A stretch of DNA of 64,000 nucleotides from Lineus longissimus (GCF_910592395.1 NC_088320.1:6634001-6698000); one strand, 5' to 3'; shown: positions 11,605 through 23,640, numbered from the stretch's first letter. A program made the numbers and translations. The notes: a model not told the origin generated them from the letters alone.

Positions 11605-11830
11605 TCTAGTGTAGTGGCTGGGACTCTCGACCAGCGGTCAGGAGATCCCTAATTCGATCCCCACTGTCGGCATGTGACTGTATGCAGGTATCATTGTCTT
11701 ACTTGCCTCTCTCTTCACCCATGTGTACAAATAGGTACTAGTCAGAAATGCCCAGATTGTAGCGCTCGTTGAGCAGCTCATCTGGGCAGGTTTAAGGACA
11801 GACCGGGGTTAAAGTATAAAGTCGATATCA
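11605..11830 (+). mobile_element. tRNA-derived SINE in B's 3' flank
   Basis: Box A TAGTGTAGTGG at 11607-11617 matches the pol III consensus. Box B-like ATTCGATCC at 11652-11660 differs at one base. The body continues through GTGTACAAATAGGTACTAGTC and GACCGGGGTTAAAG. The same element at the same place relative to genes D and E shows insertion before the gene copies separated. Confidence 0.7.
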
Positions 11831-12179
11831 GACTATAAACCCAAAACTATAACTTTTATAAAATTTGAATCAGTATTACCGTACCGTGACATCGTTTATC
11901 TGTAGAACTATACGAAAATACAGTAGAAAGCATCATGTTCGGTTTCTGAATAATTAGATGGTTTGCAGGTGTCTTTTTTCTTCTTCCGGAATGGCTTGTG
12001 ACCTTGTGACGCGCCAAACGCAAAAATGGATATTTGTTGGCTTATTGGACTTTCTCATTGGTTGAACCAGGGAACATGATATGGAGACAATTCTAATCGA
12101 TAAATCGGGTGATCGATCTATTGATGAACAAACAGATTTCGGATATTCATGCGGAAGTCGACTGCTAAGCCAAAGAAAA

Positions 12180-12480
12180 TTGATACCAAAAGGATAATGG
12201 TAAGTCAAGGATCTAGGGTACGTCAGGATAATGCTACTCATATTATACAAAGGAAGAAACGGACTTGCCCCTGCTTTCATGTCTGAGCACCTCCCATCCT
12301 TCGACCCCCGGCGATCCCTGAGGTCTGAAGACAACTGTCTTCCGAGGATCACCAGGTGTCATCCGGAGCAATATTACCTGTTAAATATTTTGGTTGAAAA
12401 TGGGTTTTTTCAGCTTTTTTGCGCATTGCACGCGACCGCGACAAAAATCGTGCTACGGCGTAATGAGTAAAGAGAGGTGC
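12180..12480 (+). mobile_element. Non-LTR retrotransposon C-terminal fragment
   Basis: The frame from 12231 reads LILYKGRNGLAP, PRRSLRSEDN and similar, the typical end of CR1/L2/Jockey-like reverse transcriptase ORFs. Nothing of the RT core remains. Paralogous copies are at 41,343-41,612 and 54,099-54,368. Confidence 0.65.
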
Positions 12481-13121
12481 CCTGATTAGGGAGGTCAAAT
12501 TGAATGGAAACAAACAAATTGAGACCAAAAATTGTGACTTTATTAGGAATGTTGGCCTTAGAGAGGAGTAGAGAAGTGTCCGCTGAGAGAGGTTACTTTG
12601 TATATAGACGTGAAGGCAAATATTATAAGAAATACATGTATACCCAATGGATCCTGCATTGCAGCCATCTTTGTAGGGATTTCCAATACGCATCTGATGA
12701 ACACAAAACTCAACTTCGGGGTTGTTGTGTCTGATTGTGCTATATTTCTTACTCACATTCTAATGAAATCTAATTTTGATTGCAATAGCACGACTGAATA
12801 TAGAGCGCGCTGCATTCAACCTCTCCATACGTGATTTAGGTTTGAATAGGTCTCACAAGCCAGTGCGGGAGGATCTCTCCAGCTGAACCAACGAGTAGGC
12901 CGAGGTCTAGGATGCGAGGCATGTTCTGCAATCCTTCTCAGCTTAATCCCTTGTCCATAACTACTACAACCTATACATTTTTAGATTTCTACAGACCCAG
13001 GGGAGAAGTTTAGAGCACTTTCGATGGATTTTTATCTGATAGTCGCCAATAAGGGGCGCCAATTTTTGTATCACACGGGTCCTTGAAATGGTGTTAAATT
13101 GGCCCAAAATAGGCCTGATGT

Positions 13122-13131
13122 GTGTCAAGTT
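13122..13131 (+). repeat. Target site duplication, left
   Basis: GTGTCAAGTT, identical to 15894-15903 on the other side of the foldback element. Empty sites in the D and E flanks carry it once. Confidence 0.85.
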
Positions 13132-13189
13132 GGGTGTCTATAAACCGAAGACCAAAGACCGAAGACCGAAGATCGAAGATGGAAGACCC

Positions 13190-13775
13190 CCCCAAAACTA
13201 TAAAACGAAGATCCCCCCAACTATAAAAGGAAGACCCTGATGTCAACTATAAAACGAAGATCCCCCAACTATAAAAGGAAGACCCTAATGTCAACTATAA
13301 AACGAAGATCCCCCCAACTAGAAAAGGAAGACCCTTATGTCAACTATAAAACGAAGACCCCCCAACTATAAAAGGAAGACCCTGATGTCAACTATAAAAC
13401 GAAGATCCCCCCATCTATAAAAGGAAGACCCTAATGTCAACTATAAAACGAAGATCCCCCCAACTATAAAAGGAAGACCCTGATGTCAACTATAAAACGA
13501 AGATCCCCCCAACTATAAAAGGAAGACCCTAATGTCAACTATAAAACGAAGATCCCCCAACTATAAAAGGAAGACCCTGATGTCAACTATAAAACGAAGA
13601 TCCCCCCAACTATAAAAGGAAGACCCTAATGTCAACTATAAAACGAAGATCCCCCAATCTATAAAAGGAAGACCCTAATGTCAACTATAAAACGAAGATC
13701 CCCCCAACTAGAAAAGGAAGACCCTAATGTCAACTATAAAACGAAGATCCCCCCATCTATAAAAGGAAGACCCTG
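13190..13775 (+). repeat. 49 bp minisatellite array, left arm (12 units)
   Basis: Unit contains ACTATAAAACGAAGATCCCC followed by CAACTATAAAAGGAAGACCC and TGATGTCA or TAATGTCA. I count 12 AAAGGAAGACCC occurrences. Each unit carries two CTATAAAA motifs. Variants (ATCTATAAAA, ACTAGAAAAG) recur at intervals. Confidence 0.9.
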
Positions 13776-14319
13776 GTGGTTTTAGACCCTCAAGTTCAGT
13801 TACTGCAGACTTGCACGTCATAACACGTGACTGAGCATCTGTATTTCAACAAGCAAGCTAGCCTGAGTGCGGCGTAGTGACATAGGAGATCAGATCATTC
13901 AGGTAAATTCCGGATTTTCCTAACACTGCATTTAGGAGTTGGCGACCGACCTGCCAGTCTCGACCCATGATGGTGGAGCCTAACCCCTGGGGACGAGATT
14001 CTAAATTACCAAGTCACCCAGAGCAGGGAAACATTGAAACTGTTGGGGGGGGGGGGGTAGCTATGGGTCGATGCGCTGCTCGGAGAAAACAAGTGTTGTG
14101 GCAATCTGGCAGGGGTTCCGAAGGTCTCCCAAGTCTTGAAAACTTTTTTTTTCTCTTATCTGTAAATTCCATTATGGAGGTAAATCACTTTTTGTATACA
14201 TGTACCTCCAGGATTCCATGGAGCCGACACATGTAATTATCACTTGGCTCACTCCAAGGAATTGTCAGTTTTTTCAAAACAGAAAACAACTTGTTTGTGT
14301 AAAACATGATGATCAAACT

Positions 14320-14571
14320 TTATTCACTCAACAACAAGAAATCAGCAGTAAAATCATATCTGAATGATTGAGTACAGAAGTGGAGGCTTCTCATTAATTT
14401 TATGCACACATATGAAACAGTATTACCCGTACATTTTGCCTGAAACACAGTCCCGTAAGCTCCTTGCCCGATCTCTTCTACGACACTCAAATCGGCCCAT
14501 TTGAATTTCTTGAAAAATGTCTCGCACTTCTGTTTACCTGACACATTCAATTTTGGTAATTTAAAAGCCAT
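14320..14571 (-). pseudogene. Captured protein-kinase N-lobe fragment
   Basis: From ATG at 14571 on minus, 83 codons include a nucleotide-binding loop (IGQGAYGTVFQAK, residues about 34-46) preceded by a WADLSVVEE segment typical of the first kinase strand. CIKLM, about a dozen residues later, fits the VAIK lysine position. The frame then ends, with no catalytic loop or DFG. It lies in the non-repetitive centre of the foldback element, so the likely reading is a host gene fragment carried by a transposon, as in Pack-type elements. It could instead be an exon of a kinase gene into which the element formed, but no other kinase exons are seen nearby. Confidence 0.55.
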
Positions 14572-15004
14572 GTTTGAAAACTGATAAAGGGAATCCTGAA
14601 AATCAATGTCAATGAAAACTAGCAGGCAAGTGCCATGTAGACATCGCCTGCACGTGCACGTTTGGATTGTTTTTCTGTATGTAGGACCAATTCCATATTG
14701 GCCGTGTGATCAACTAACCTGCTGGGAGCCTATGACGATACACACACATGCACATAGAAACAGCTTCTGGACGAAGCTGAGGGCTGGCTATGATGAGTAC
14801 AGTGAGAAACTAGGTCATATTGGAGCACGGCTGCATGGTAACAGGTACGGGGCTCCCCGCCTTATGTAAACTGTGCCACTAAGCTGCTAAGGCTAGACAC
14901 GACTGGTGTAGTACCCGGTACACTTACTTTCTCAAATCATTAATGTAGCATGGACCGAAAATGAAAACAAACTGTGCAGTAACTGAACATGAGAATGAAA
15001 ACCA

Positions 15005-15835
15005 TCAGGGTCTTCCTTTTATAGATGGGGGGATCTTCGTTTTATAGTTGACATTAGGGTCTTCCTTTTATAGTTGGGGGATCTTCGTTTTATAGTTGAC
15101 ATCAGGGTCTTCCTTTTATAGTTGGGGGGATCTTCGTTTTATAGTTGACATCAGGGTCTTCCTTTTATAGTTGGGGGGATCTTCGTTTTATAGTTGACAT
15201 CAGGGTCTTCCTTTTATAGTTGGGGGGATCTTCGTTTTATAGTTGACATTAGGGTCTTCCTTTTCTAGTTGGGGGGATCTTCGTTTTATAGTTGACATTA
15301 GGGTCTTCCTTTTATAGTTGGGGGGATCTTCGTTTTATAGTTGACATCAGGGTCTTCCTTTTATAGTTGGGGGGATCTTCGTTTTATAGTTGACATTAGG
15401 GTCTTCCTTTTATAGTTGGGGATCTTCGTTTTATAGTTGACATCAGGGTCTTCCTTTTATAGTTGGGGGATCTTCGTTTTATAGTTGACATCAGGGTCTT
15501 CCTTTTATAGTTGGGGGGATCTTCGTTTTATAGTTGACATCAGGGTCTTCCTTTTATAGTTGGGGGGATCTTCGTTTTATAGTTGACATCAGGGTCTTCC
15601 TTTTATAGTTGGGGGGATCTTCGTTTTATAGTTGACATTAGGGTCTTCCTTTTCTAGTTGGGGGGATCTTCGTTTTATAGTTGACATTAGGGTCTTCCTT
15701 TTATAGTTGGGGGGATCTTCGTTTTATAGTTGACATTAGGGTCTTCCTTTTATAGTTGGGGGGATCTTCGTTTTATAGTTGACATCAGGGTCTTCCTTTT
15801 ATAGTTGGGGGGATCTTCGTTTTATAGTTTTGGGG
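15005..15835 (-). repeat. 49 bp minisatellite array, right arm (17 units)
   Basis: Same unit as 13190-13775 in reverse orientation. I count 17 GGGTCTTCCTTTT occurrences, so the two arms differ by five units. This points to unequal exchange or slippage after insertion. Confidence 0.9.
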
Positions 15836-15893
15836 GGGTCTTCCATCTTCGATCTTCGGTCTTCGGTCTTTGGTCTTCGGTTTATAGACACCC

Positions 15894-15903
15894 GTGTCAA
15901 GTT
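15894..15903 (+). repeat. Target site duplication, right
   Basis: GTGTCAAGTT, the partner of 13122-13131. The host sequence continues CGCCTGGTCTTAGATTGGTG. Confidence 0.85.
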
Positions 15904-15934
15904 CGCCTGGTCTTAGATTGGTGAATTAATATTG

Positions 15935-16786
15935 AGGAAAATTTGCAGAAAACCTAAAAATGGCAACTTCGACCCCGACTCCATTTCTGGTATCTGGCAC
16001 CAGCAAACCATGACTTAGATGTGTGACAACGCCATTTTTCCAGGAAATTATTCAAATATCTTGATATCGGCCAAATTGCCAAAGCTTCCCACTCACAAAA
16101 ATAGGCTGGATGACCCCTTTACTGTAACAGATGGTCCTGCACGACCATTTAAATCGAAAACTGACATATTCAAAGTTTATTAGGAACTACGGTTAGGGGT
16201 TGGCCGCGCATGAATACAAAAAAACCTCCCTAATGAGACCTTAAGATATAATCAAGTACTTTCAAATCCCTAATTTAACCAATAAAATAAATTTAGAACC
16301 AGTAGTGACCTGTTATACAAAGGTTTTATTAAAAGAAAATTGAAAATACAAGTTAAAAATTGTTTTTCTAAAGGCATCCCCATTTGCTCTTTTTCGACTC
16401 AGTGCACAATCATCAGGTTCAATTCTAATTGGCTGATACAATTTTCATCTATTATATCATCAGTATCACAACCAATATGAACGTCATTGACACAACTCCA
16501 AGCCACTGTTGGAAATACCACTGTTGGATCATTCTCAAAATAAAGCACACGAAGAATGGTCAGAAAAAGGTCTCCAACGTATGAACTTACTTCAAAAAAG
16601 GCCACAAGGTTGCCAGCTGTCATGAAGACTAATATATATACCATTTTAATCGAAATGTGATTTCAATTAAATCGTGGGAATTGACTTGAATAATTTGTCG
16701 ATTTAAAATCAGCCTGATGATCCAGATGGCTTAGGTTTTGAAAATAATTCGCTGGGTACTAGTCTGTCGTCTGTTGTTGTGTTAAC
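15935..16786 (-). repeat. Dispersed repeat R1, copy 2
   Basis: Reverse copy of 2649-3525, including the 81-codon frame (16399-16644, minus). The downstream block 16,770-16,905 (TTAACACAATCCGCCC to ATGACGTCATCA) is the far upstream flank of the cytolysin units and recurs at 28,560-28,690, 37,320-37,430 and 50,080-50,190. Confidence 0.6.
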
Positions 16787-16910
16787 ACAATCCGCCCAAA
16801 ATGATATCCAGTACATGCCAGTTACCCCATTTCCACCAAAGAAGACCTGTCGTCGCGCCTCCTTAACCACTCGTAGATTAAATAAATTACATGACGTCAT
16901 CAAATTAGGG

Positions 16911-19900
16911 ATCTCCTGACCCAACACCAGATCAGTTGAAAACAAAACGGTATCTCTGGCGGACTTTATACTTTCCAACGAGTTCGATGTGGTTGCCAAC
17001 ACGGAAACGTGGCTTGGGAGTTCATACGACAAGCAGTGCATTGGTGAATTCGTCCCGCTGGGTTATGATATCTTGCATATCCCACGCCAGAATGAGCGCG
17101 TAGGAGGCGGGGTTGCTATCGTTTTCAAGGCTTCCCTGCCTGTCACGATTGTTGAGTCAACAGCGAATAAACTGTATACTCATTTTGAATATATGGACTG
17201 TAGGCTTCAGCTATCTCAGGGAGGTGTTCTAATGTCGATAATTTATCGCCCTCCTCCGTCCACGGAGAACGGACTACGAAATTCTGTGTTTTTTGACGAA
17301 TGGGACGACTACATTGTCAGACACGGAGGGTCATCCTCGGAATCTCTCCTTGTCGGAGATCTCAATTTTCATCTCGATGTCCCGGATGACTCTGATGCGC
17401 GGCGCTTTTTGAGTATTCTGGATGCCAATGGTCTTCGTCAACACGTGACAGGTCCAAACAATAAAAAGAGGCACACATTAGACGTTGTAATAACAAAGGA
17501 CACGAGTGACCTTGAGACAAATGTATATGTTACGAAACCAGGCCTTTTCAATTCCGATGGCAACCTGTCAGGTGACCATTTTGCCGTATCTTTCGACACA
17601 ATGTACGACAAGCCAAGGAATCTAAAGCATGAGGTATCGTACCGAAAGCTGCGAAGAGAGGTTCGGCTGCGACGTTCCGAGATCGAGATCGGGATATGAA
17701 TTCAGGTCGCGTCGTACCGCGACAAATCTTTGAAATGTGACATGCGTTGTGAGCCCCTCATAAATGGCCATTGTGACCAAGCTGTGGACCCTGTTGTAGG
17801 TTTCACATAAACAGTTTGTCATAACCAGAAAACGTAATTGACATGAATAGGTATAGTTGATTTCACTAGCCAAAGATGTGACGTCATCATTCCCTGCTTC
17901 AAATTGGCTATCCCGATCCTGTCTGCCCGAGAAAGAACTGTTGTGTCTCGGTAGCGCAACACGACATAGGCCTTGGCTCCACATAATTGGTATTCACCTG
18001 CTATGAACCAAAGTTATAAAGTATTGTTTATTGTTTATTGAATTCCCGCGAGAGTTGGAGACGGTTGCGTTTTGTCCCTCGTCCTCAAGCTGGCCATTTG
18101 AATGAAATAGCGGATTTCAGGTTAGATCCTGTCCACAACCTGATACCTATCCTGATATCGATCCCGGAAACGGGAGAGCCGAATCTCTCAAATGACACTG
18201 ACGCTTTCAGAACTGACACCAGGGAGTCAGCAGGGTTCAATTTGAAGAAGGGATCTTCAGATGATCTAGTGGAAGCATACACATCGAGTGATAAGACGCT
18301 GATCGATTCCCATGCCCCAGTTTGTAAAAGGACTATCCATCTGCGTCCAAACGCACCATGGTATACCGAGGAATTACGTGACGCAAAGCAGGAACGCCGA
18401 CGTCTCGAAAGACTGTTGAGAAGAACTAAACTCGAGGTCCGTCGCCAAATGTTTCAAGCACAGTGTCGTGCAGTTAACATGATGTTACTGGATACAAGAC
18501 GATCGTATTTCAAAGATAAGCTCGCCCAGTGCGATGGAAACCAACGGAAAATCAACCAGGTAGCGAAACATTTTCTGGGAGATTCGAAAAAGCCAGTGCT
18601 ACCGGAACACGATTCAAAAAGTGAACTTGCCGAAAGATTTAACGCTTTCTTCTCTGAAAAGATTGTCAAGATCCACAATGAAATGCAACGTATGCCAAAC
18701 ATTCCTGAAACACCTGCTTATAACTTGCAGTGAACTTTCAGTCTTCAATCCAGCTACAGATGAGGAGATAAAAAATACCATCATGTCCAGTGCGTCAAAG
18801 TCCTGTGCCTTTGATCCTTTACCAACATGGCTTCTTAAGGACTCAGTTGATGAATTTGTTCCCATAATCACCAAAATTGTAAATCAGTCCATGGCAGATG
18901 GCGTAGTTCCCAAGGACTTAAAACATGCACATATTCGACCATTGCTAAAGAAGGCAGGCTTAGATAAGGGCACTCTAAAGAACTACCGTCCCGTATCTAA
19001 TCTTAGTTTTGTTTCGAAAGTTCTTGAAAAGGCTGTGGCCAAAAGATTGGACAATCACCTGCCAGCTAACTCTCTACGCGAGCAATACCAAAGTGCTTAC
19101 ACCCCGTTCCATTCTACGGAAACTTCTCTGCTTCGTGTACAGTCGGACATTCTTGACGCCCTCAACAAAGGAAATGCAGCTGTTCTAGTAATGTTAGACC
19201 TTTCAGCCGCCTTTGACACGCTTGATCATAATATCCTTTTGGAACGGTTACGTGTGCATTTCAATATCAAGAGTGTGGCCCTCCAGTGGTTCAGCTCATA
19301 TCTGAACGACCGCTACCAGTCTGTCAAGATTGATGATGAAATTTTCGTGTCCGACATTACTTCAGTTCGAAGTACCTCAGGGGTCGGTCCTCGGCCCAAA
19401 ACTATATACAATGTAAACCAAGCCTTTGGGAGATTTAATCAGACGACATGGACTTAACTATCATTTCTATGCGGAAGACACGCAGCTGTACATTTTTCTG
19501 GAGAAGAACAATGAGATGAGTCAAACCATTCAGATTTAGCGACTTGAAGCGTGCCTTAGTGAGATTGGTACGTGGATGGAGAGCAGTCTTTTGAAACTAA
19601 ACGGTGATAAAACTGAAGTTATGCTGTATACTTCCAAATTTTCCCGTGGTGAACCGATCGCCGTGAATGTAAACATTGACGGATTGTCTATTTGTCTAGC
19701 CGAATCGGTAAGAAATCTCGGTGTTGTTTAGGATCGACATTTATCGATGGAAAAACACGTGAACAATGTTAGTAGAGCGTGCTATATGTACCTAAGGAAT
19801 GTTGGCAGAATTCGCCAATCACTAACTCCAAGTGCAACAAAGTTTCTTATTCATGGACTTGTCACATCACGGCTGGATTATTGCAATGCCTTGCTGTATG

Positions 19901-20310
19901 GTCTTCCTGACACCACAATTAGCCGACTCCAACGGGTTCAAAACATGGCCGCCAGGATTATTACCAGAACCAAATGAAATGAACACATCACTCCAGTTCT
20001 AAAAATACTCCATTGGCTGCCGGTCAAATATAGAATTTTATTCAAGGTCTTATCACATGTTTTCCGCGCACTTCACAGAACAGCAATATCATATATATCG
20101 GATCTAGTCAATCGTTACCAGCCAACTAGGCCTCTGCGCTCAGAATTTAAACATAAATTAATTGTTCCTAGGACAAAAAACAAAAAATGGAGAGCGGTCA
20201 TTTCAGTTTAGTGGACCATACTTGTGGAACTCTCTGCCCGAGGATATAGTTGTGATAAATGACTCCAAATCTTTCAGGCGTGCCATGAAAACCCACCTTT
20301 TAAATTAGCT
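16911..20310 (+). mobile_element. CR1/L2-like non-LTR retrotransposon, degenerate
   Basis: 5' truncated at the endonuclease start (NTRSVENK at about 16,925). Endonuclease motifs TETWL, GDLNFH and GDHFAV follow to about 17,650. About 400 bp of unrelated DNA (roughly 17,655-18,090) interrupts the frame. The linker and reverse transcriptase follow in two frames: NYRPVSNLS, QSAYTPFHSTETSLL, LLDLSAAFDTLDH. The catalytic box reads FYAED rather than FYADD. Stops occur near 19,538, 19,728 and 19,974. The 3' end carries the usual LPVKYRILFK and RPLRSEF segments. It once encoded endonuclease and reverse transcriptase for target-primed insertion and is now inactive. Confidence 0.85.
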
Positions 20311-21374
20311 TTTGACCTATAACTCTTTTGGATACATTTACTTGGACACTTTTTACTTTTTCCTTGTTAAGATATTCATCTTTTAAATTTATTTTCGCAA
20401 TGGACATTTTAAAATGCTATAATCTCTGTACAGTGCTCTTGAGAAAGCTAGAGCTTGGACATGGCACTATAATATGCTGTATTTTATTATTACTAGCATT
20501 GTACCCGTGGCGCAGGCAGGTTCAAATGGGCTATACCTTGAATAGATTGAATTGCAATGAAAATATAATGCAATATCAAAGGAGCAATATCGAAGAGACA
20601 AATTAAACCAACCATTTGTCCACAGACTCGGACCCTGTGGCGTGCTGTATGCGTGCATATAAAAGTAAATCAATTGGTCCGAATGAGATGATGAGGCAAT
20701 GTGAATATACCTCGTTCCTTAGTCAGCAATATGCCCCTTTTTATACGGAGATGAAGGAGAACCCAGATAGGCCTTCACATGTCGGCCTCCAAATGGCTCG
20801 GACCAATTGCACTATCACTACTAAAACTTTAAAATGCGTGCTCCTCCTACATGTAGCATGATCTCGGGCAAGGCACTTAGTCGACAGGCAAGCTAGAAGT
20901 TCAGCACCGTGAGCAGCTCCTCGATAAGGCCATGCCAAGTTCAGAGTGCCTCTTCAGATACATCAAGTTTTGAAAGCTGTGGTGAGCACATAAACATACC
21001 ATTGTAACCTTAATTTGAAAATCCCTTCATAATCAAGGGCTAGCTCTAGCTAATACAGTACCAATATACGATAGACCATCAATTTGACCCCAGCTCCTTA
21101 CTGCGGGAAAACCCAAGTCCAGCAACCAAAAGTATCAAAATACATTTTTGTTTACATTTGAACTGCACACATGCGTTTGTTTACAATTTCTTTCCCGCGA
21201 AATCTCGAAGATCAGGTGACCTACAATCGTGGATTGAAAATAACATTAACCTTGGTTCAGCAGGTCAACACGTGTACAGGCTGTTCCAATCATCCCCCTA
21301 CAGCCAGCCGTTCAACAGGTAGTGTTAGTCACCCCACAGGGAGTGCAGGTGATTCATTAATCCCCTGCATAGGG
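20311..21374. other. Intergenic stretch between two LINEs
   Basis: I find no supportable gene. Short frames lack family motifs and good splice context. The segment probably contains degraded 5' sequence of the following retrotransposon. Confidence 0.4.
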
Positions 21375-22998
21375 GGATCTGGATTTAGGAATCGCCAGTG
21401 GTTGTCGGGATGGTAATTGTGATGCCAGTCATGGTATTTCATTCCAAGAGGTAGTTGGTGGGATCAGGCGATTAAAGCGCGGAAAGACGGATAGTAATCC
21501 TAAAATAATGTCAGATCTTTTTATCAATGGGAGTCAAAGGTTGAATGTGTATTTGTCACTTTTATTGAGTTCCATGATGAGTCATGGTTATTGTCCCCGT
21601 GGTTTCGTTCAAACCAGAGTTATTCCAATTCCGAAGAACAGCAGAAAGTCTTTAAATGTCTCAGATAATTATCGTGGTATCTCTTTAAGTAGCATCATCG
21701 GAAAAATTATGGACAACATTTTCTTAAAAAAGTATGAGAAGGTTTTACAGACCTCCGATGCTCAATTTGGTTTTAAGACTGGTGTTTCTACGGCGGCGTG
21801 CAGTTCAATTGTAAATGAGGTCATTAATTATTATAAAAGCTGTAACACAGCAGTATATTGTGTCATGCTGGACGCTAGCCGGGCTTTTGATTGCGTGCAT
21901 TTTGTAAAGTTATTCTGTCTTTTGACTAAAAAAGGGTTGTGCCCGTTTGCGGCAAGGTTTCTGGCATCTTTATACACCCAACAACGGGTGAGAGTTCAAT
22001 GGGGGGAATGTGTCTCAGCAGAATTTGCTGTCTCTAATGGTGTGAAACAAGGTGGTGTATTGTCTCCTGTACTCTTTGGTATTTACATAGATGAGCTAGT
22101 GGCGAATTTAAAGAAGGCTGGTTTTGGGTGCCATGTTGGTAACCTCTTTTGTGGCGTCTTTGCCTTCGCAGACGACCTAATCATGCTTGCACCCTCATTA
22201 CGTGGGTTGAAGAAAATGTTGAGTACAGCAAGTTGTTTTTCAATTGACTTTAATATTTCGTTCAATGCATCAAAAAGTAGATTTTTAGTTTTTGGGTTAG
22301 ATGATCCACCAAGGGCATTGTTTTTTGAGGGCACACAGATACTCATATCTATGGAGGAAGAACACCTCGGTATTATTTTGGGTCCTCGTGTTGATCGGAG
22401 ACGAGTAGAGCTTTTAATAAATGACTTGTACAAAAGAACTAACATGTTAATGGCACAGTTCAGATTTGCCCATGCGCATGTAAGGTACGCACTTTTCAAA
22501 AGTTTTTGTATGTCTTTATATGGTTCCCAGCTTCTGGACTTGTCTAAGCCTTATATGGAGGAATTGTTTGTTGCGTGGCGGAAGTGTCTGCGACGGGTTT
22601 TAAATCTACCATACATGACTCACAATGATTTACTGCCGTGCATTGTTCACGACTTTTGTATTGAAATTGAACTAGAAAAACGGTTAATGAATTTTATGGG
22701 TGGTATGTCTTCATCTAAGAATGTATTTGTCAGCTTGTGTTTTAAACTTGTGTGTCAGGGGAGTGAATCTTCACTGGGGAGAAGTGTCAACATGTTGTAT
22801 GCAAAATATGGGTTAGATAGGAACAATGTGGACAGCTGGGGAGATATGTTGAGGGTTTTTTATATAGTGAATGATAAGAACGGGCAAAATAGGTTAGCGG
22901 AACAGATTAGCGAATTGATGGTCATGCGAGACGTAGGGGATGCGGCGTTTAATCATAGGGAATTAACAGAAATGATTGATTTTCTGTGCACTAGTTAA
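21375..22998 (+). CDS. Reverse transcriptase ORF of a non-LTR retrotransposon
   Basis: Open from after a TAG near 21,372 to TAG at 22,996-22,998; the first ATG is at 21,508 (496 codons). The frame before that ATG (GGIRRLKRGK) is typical pre-RT sequence, so the element is 5' truncated rather than starting there. RT motifs in order: TRVIPIPK, NYRGISLSSI, FGFKTGVSTAACS, CVMLDASRAFD, GVKQGGVLSPVLFGIYIDEL, AFADDLIMLAPS (intact catalytic Asp pair), then a thumb and a C-terminal region. No endonuclease is visible upstream. The uninterrupted frame suggests a relatively recent insertion. CR1-like groups are the best guess for clade. Confidence 0.85.
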
Positions 22999-23366
22999 AT
23001 TCTTTGAACCTTGATTTTTCACGGATATGTAAATAGATCGTTGTAAACAAGCACCTAGCACCCAGCACAAATCTGTAAATGCACCACATGTGTCAGAACT
23101 ATTTCTCGACGAATAAACACATATATATATATAACTGAACAGCAATGGCTTGGCTTCCGTGAGTGATAAGGAGAATTGACCGTGTCCGATTAAAAATCCC
23201 TCATTACTGCTCCGCTGAAGTAAATTTCCGAAAATAAACATGACGTTGCATCAGGATAACATATCACCTGCAAACGTGCAAAATTTCGAGACGAAACACG
23301 ACCCCCAAATGGCACTTTAGCGAGCCGCCGTATAGTATTATGATATAGATCATTTATTATTACCGC
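22999..23366. other. 3' tail of the LINE and spacer
   Basis: Contains a short TA microsatellite (ACACATATATATATATAAC near 23,117) in the region expected for the retrotransposon 3' end. No gene seen. Confidence 0.4.
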
Positions 23367-23640
23367 TGGTCTAGAGTCCCAGCCACTACACTAGAAGATA
23401 TCTGACCAGGCATCATAGGTCAACTGCGGTAGCCAGGATTTGCAGGGGGGGGGGGGATAGTTTTTCAGAACTCATCGTAAATCTAGAGGAAAAACGCAGC
23501 TCAAGGTCAAGATCCCCAATGCACCCCCGACCCCTCTGGCTACACGTAAGGGTATATTCTTATTGACGCGTTCCACCCAAGTTCTTCATTTTGTGAGTTA
23601 CGATCAATAGCGAAAGTGATACGCTGGTAAACACGACCGT
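23367..23640 (-). mobile_element. Truncated SINE head and flank (gene C unit)
   Basis: Reverse copy of the SINE box A region (23383-23393) and the adjacent block CTACCGCAGTTGACC to GACGCGTTCCACCC. The SINE body is missing beyond ACCGCTGGTC, so homology to the other gene units ends here. Confidence 0.65.

Larger units (their letters stand above)
13132..15893. mobile_element. Foldback-type DNA transposon with minisatellite arms
   Basis: Termini GGGTGTCTATAAACCG and CGGTTTATAGACACCC are perfect inverted repeats. The arms extend to about 13,812 and from about 14,971, and are mostly tandem arrays. The element is flanked by a 10 bp direct repeat GTGTCAAGTT. The uninterrupted target exists at about 42,255-42,280 and 55,010-55,036 (GTGTGTCAAGTTCATCTGG). 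Long arms filled with satellite are typical of Foldback elements, and an 8-11 bp duplication is typical of Mutator-like transposons. No transposase is present, so it is non-autonomous. Confidence 0.85.

Noticed and set aside
11607-11660. Functional tRNA gene
   Set aside because: Box A fits, but box B is imperfect, no cloverleaf can be drawn and the sequence continues as a dispersed SINE body.
13190-15835. CRISPR-like array
   Set aside because: Repeats are contiguous 49 bp minisatellite units without unique spacers, in mirrored arms of a eukaryotic transposon.
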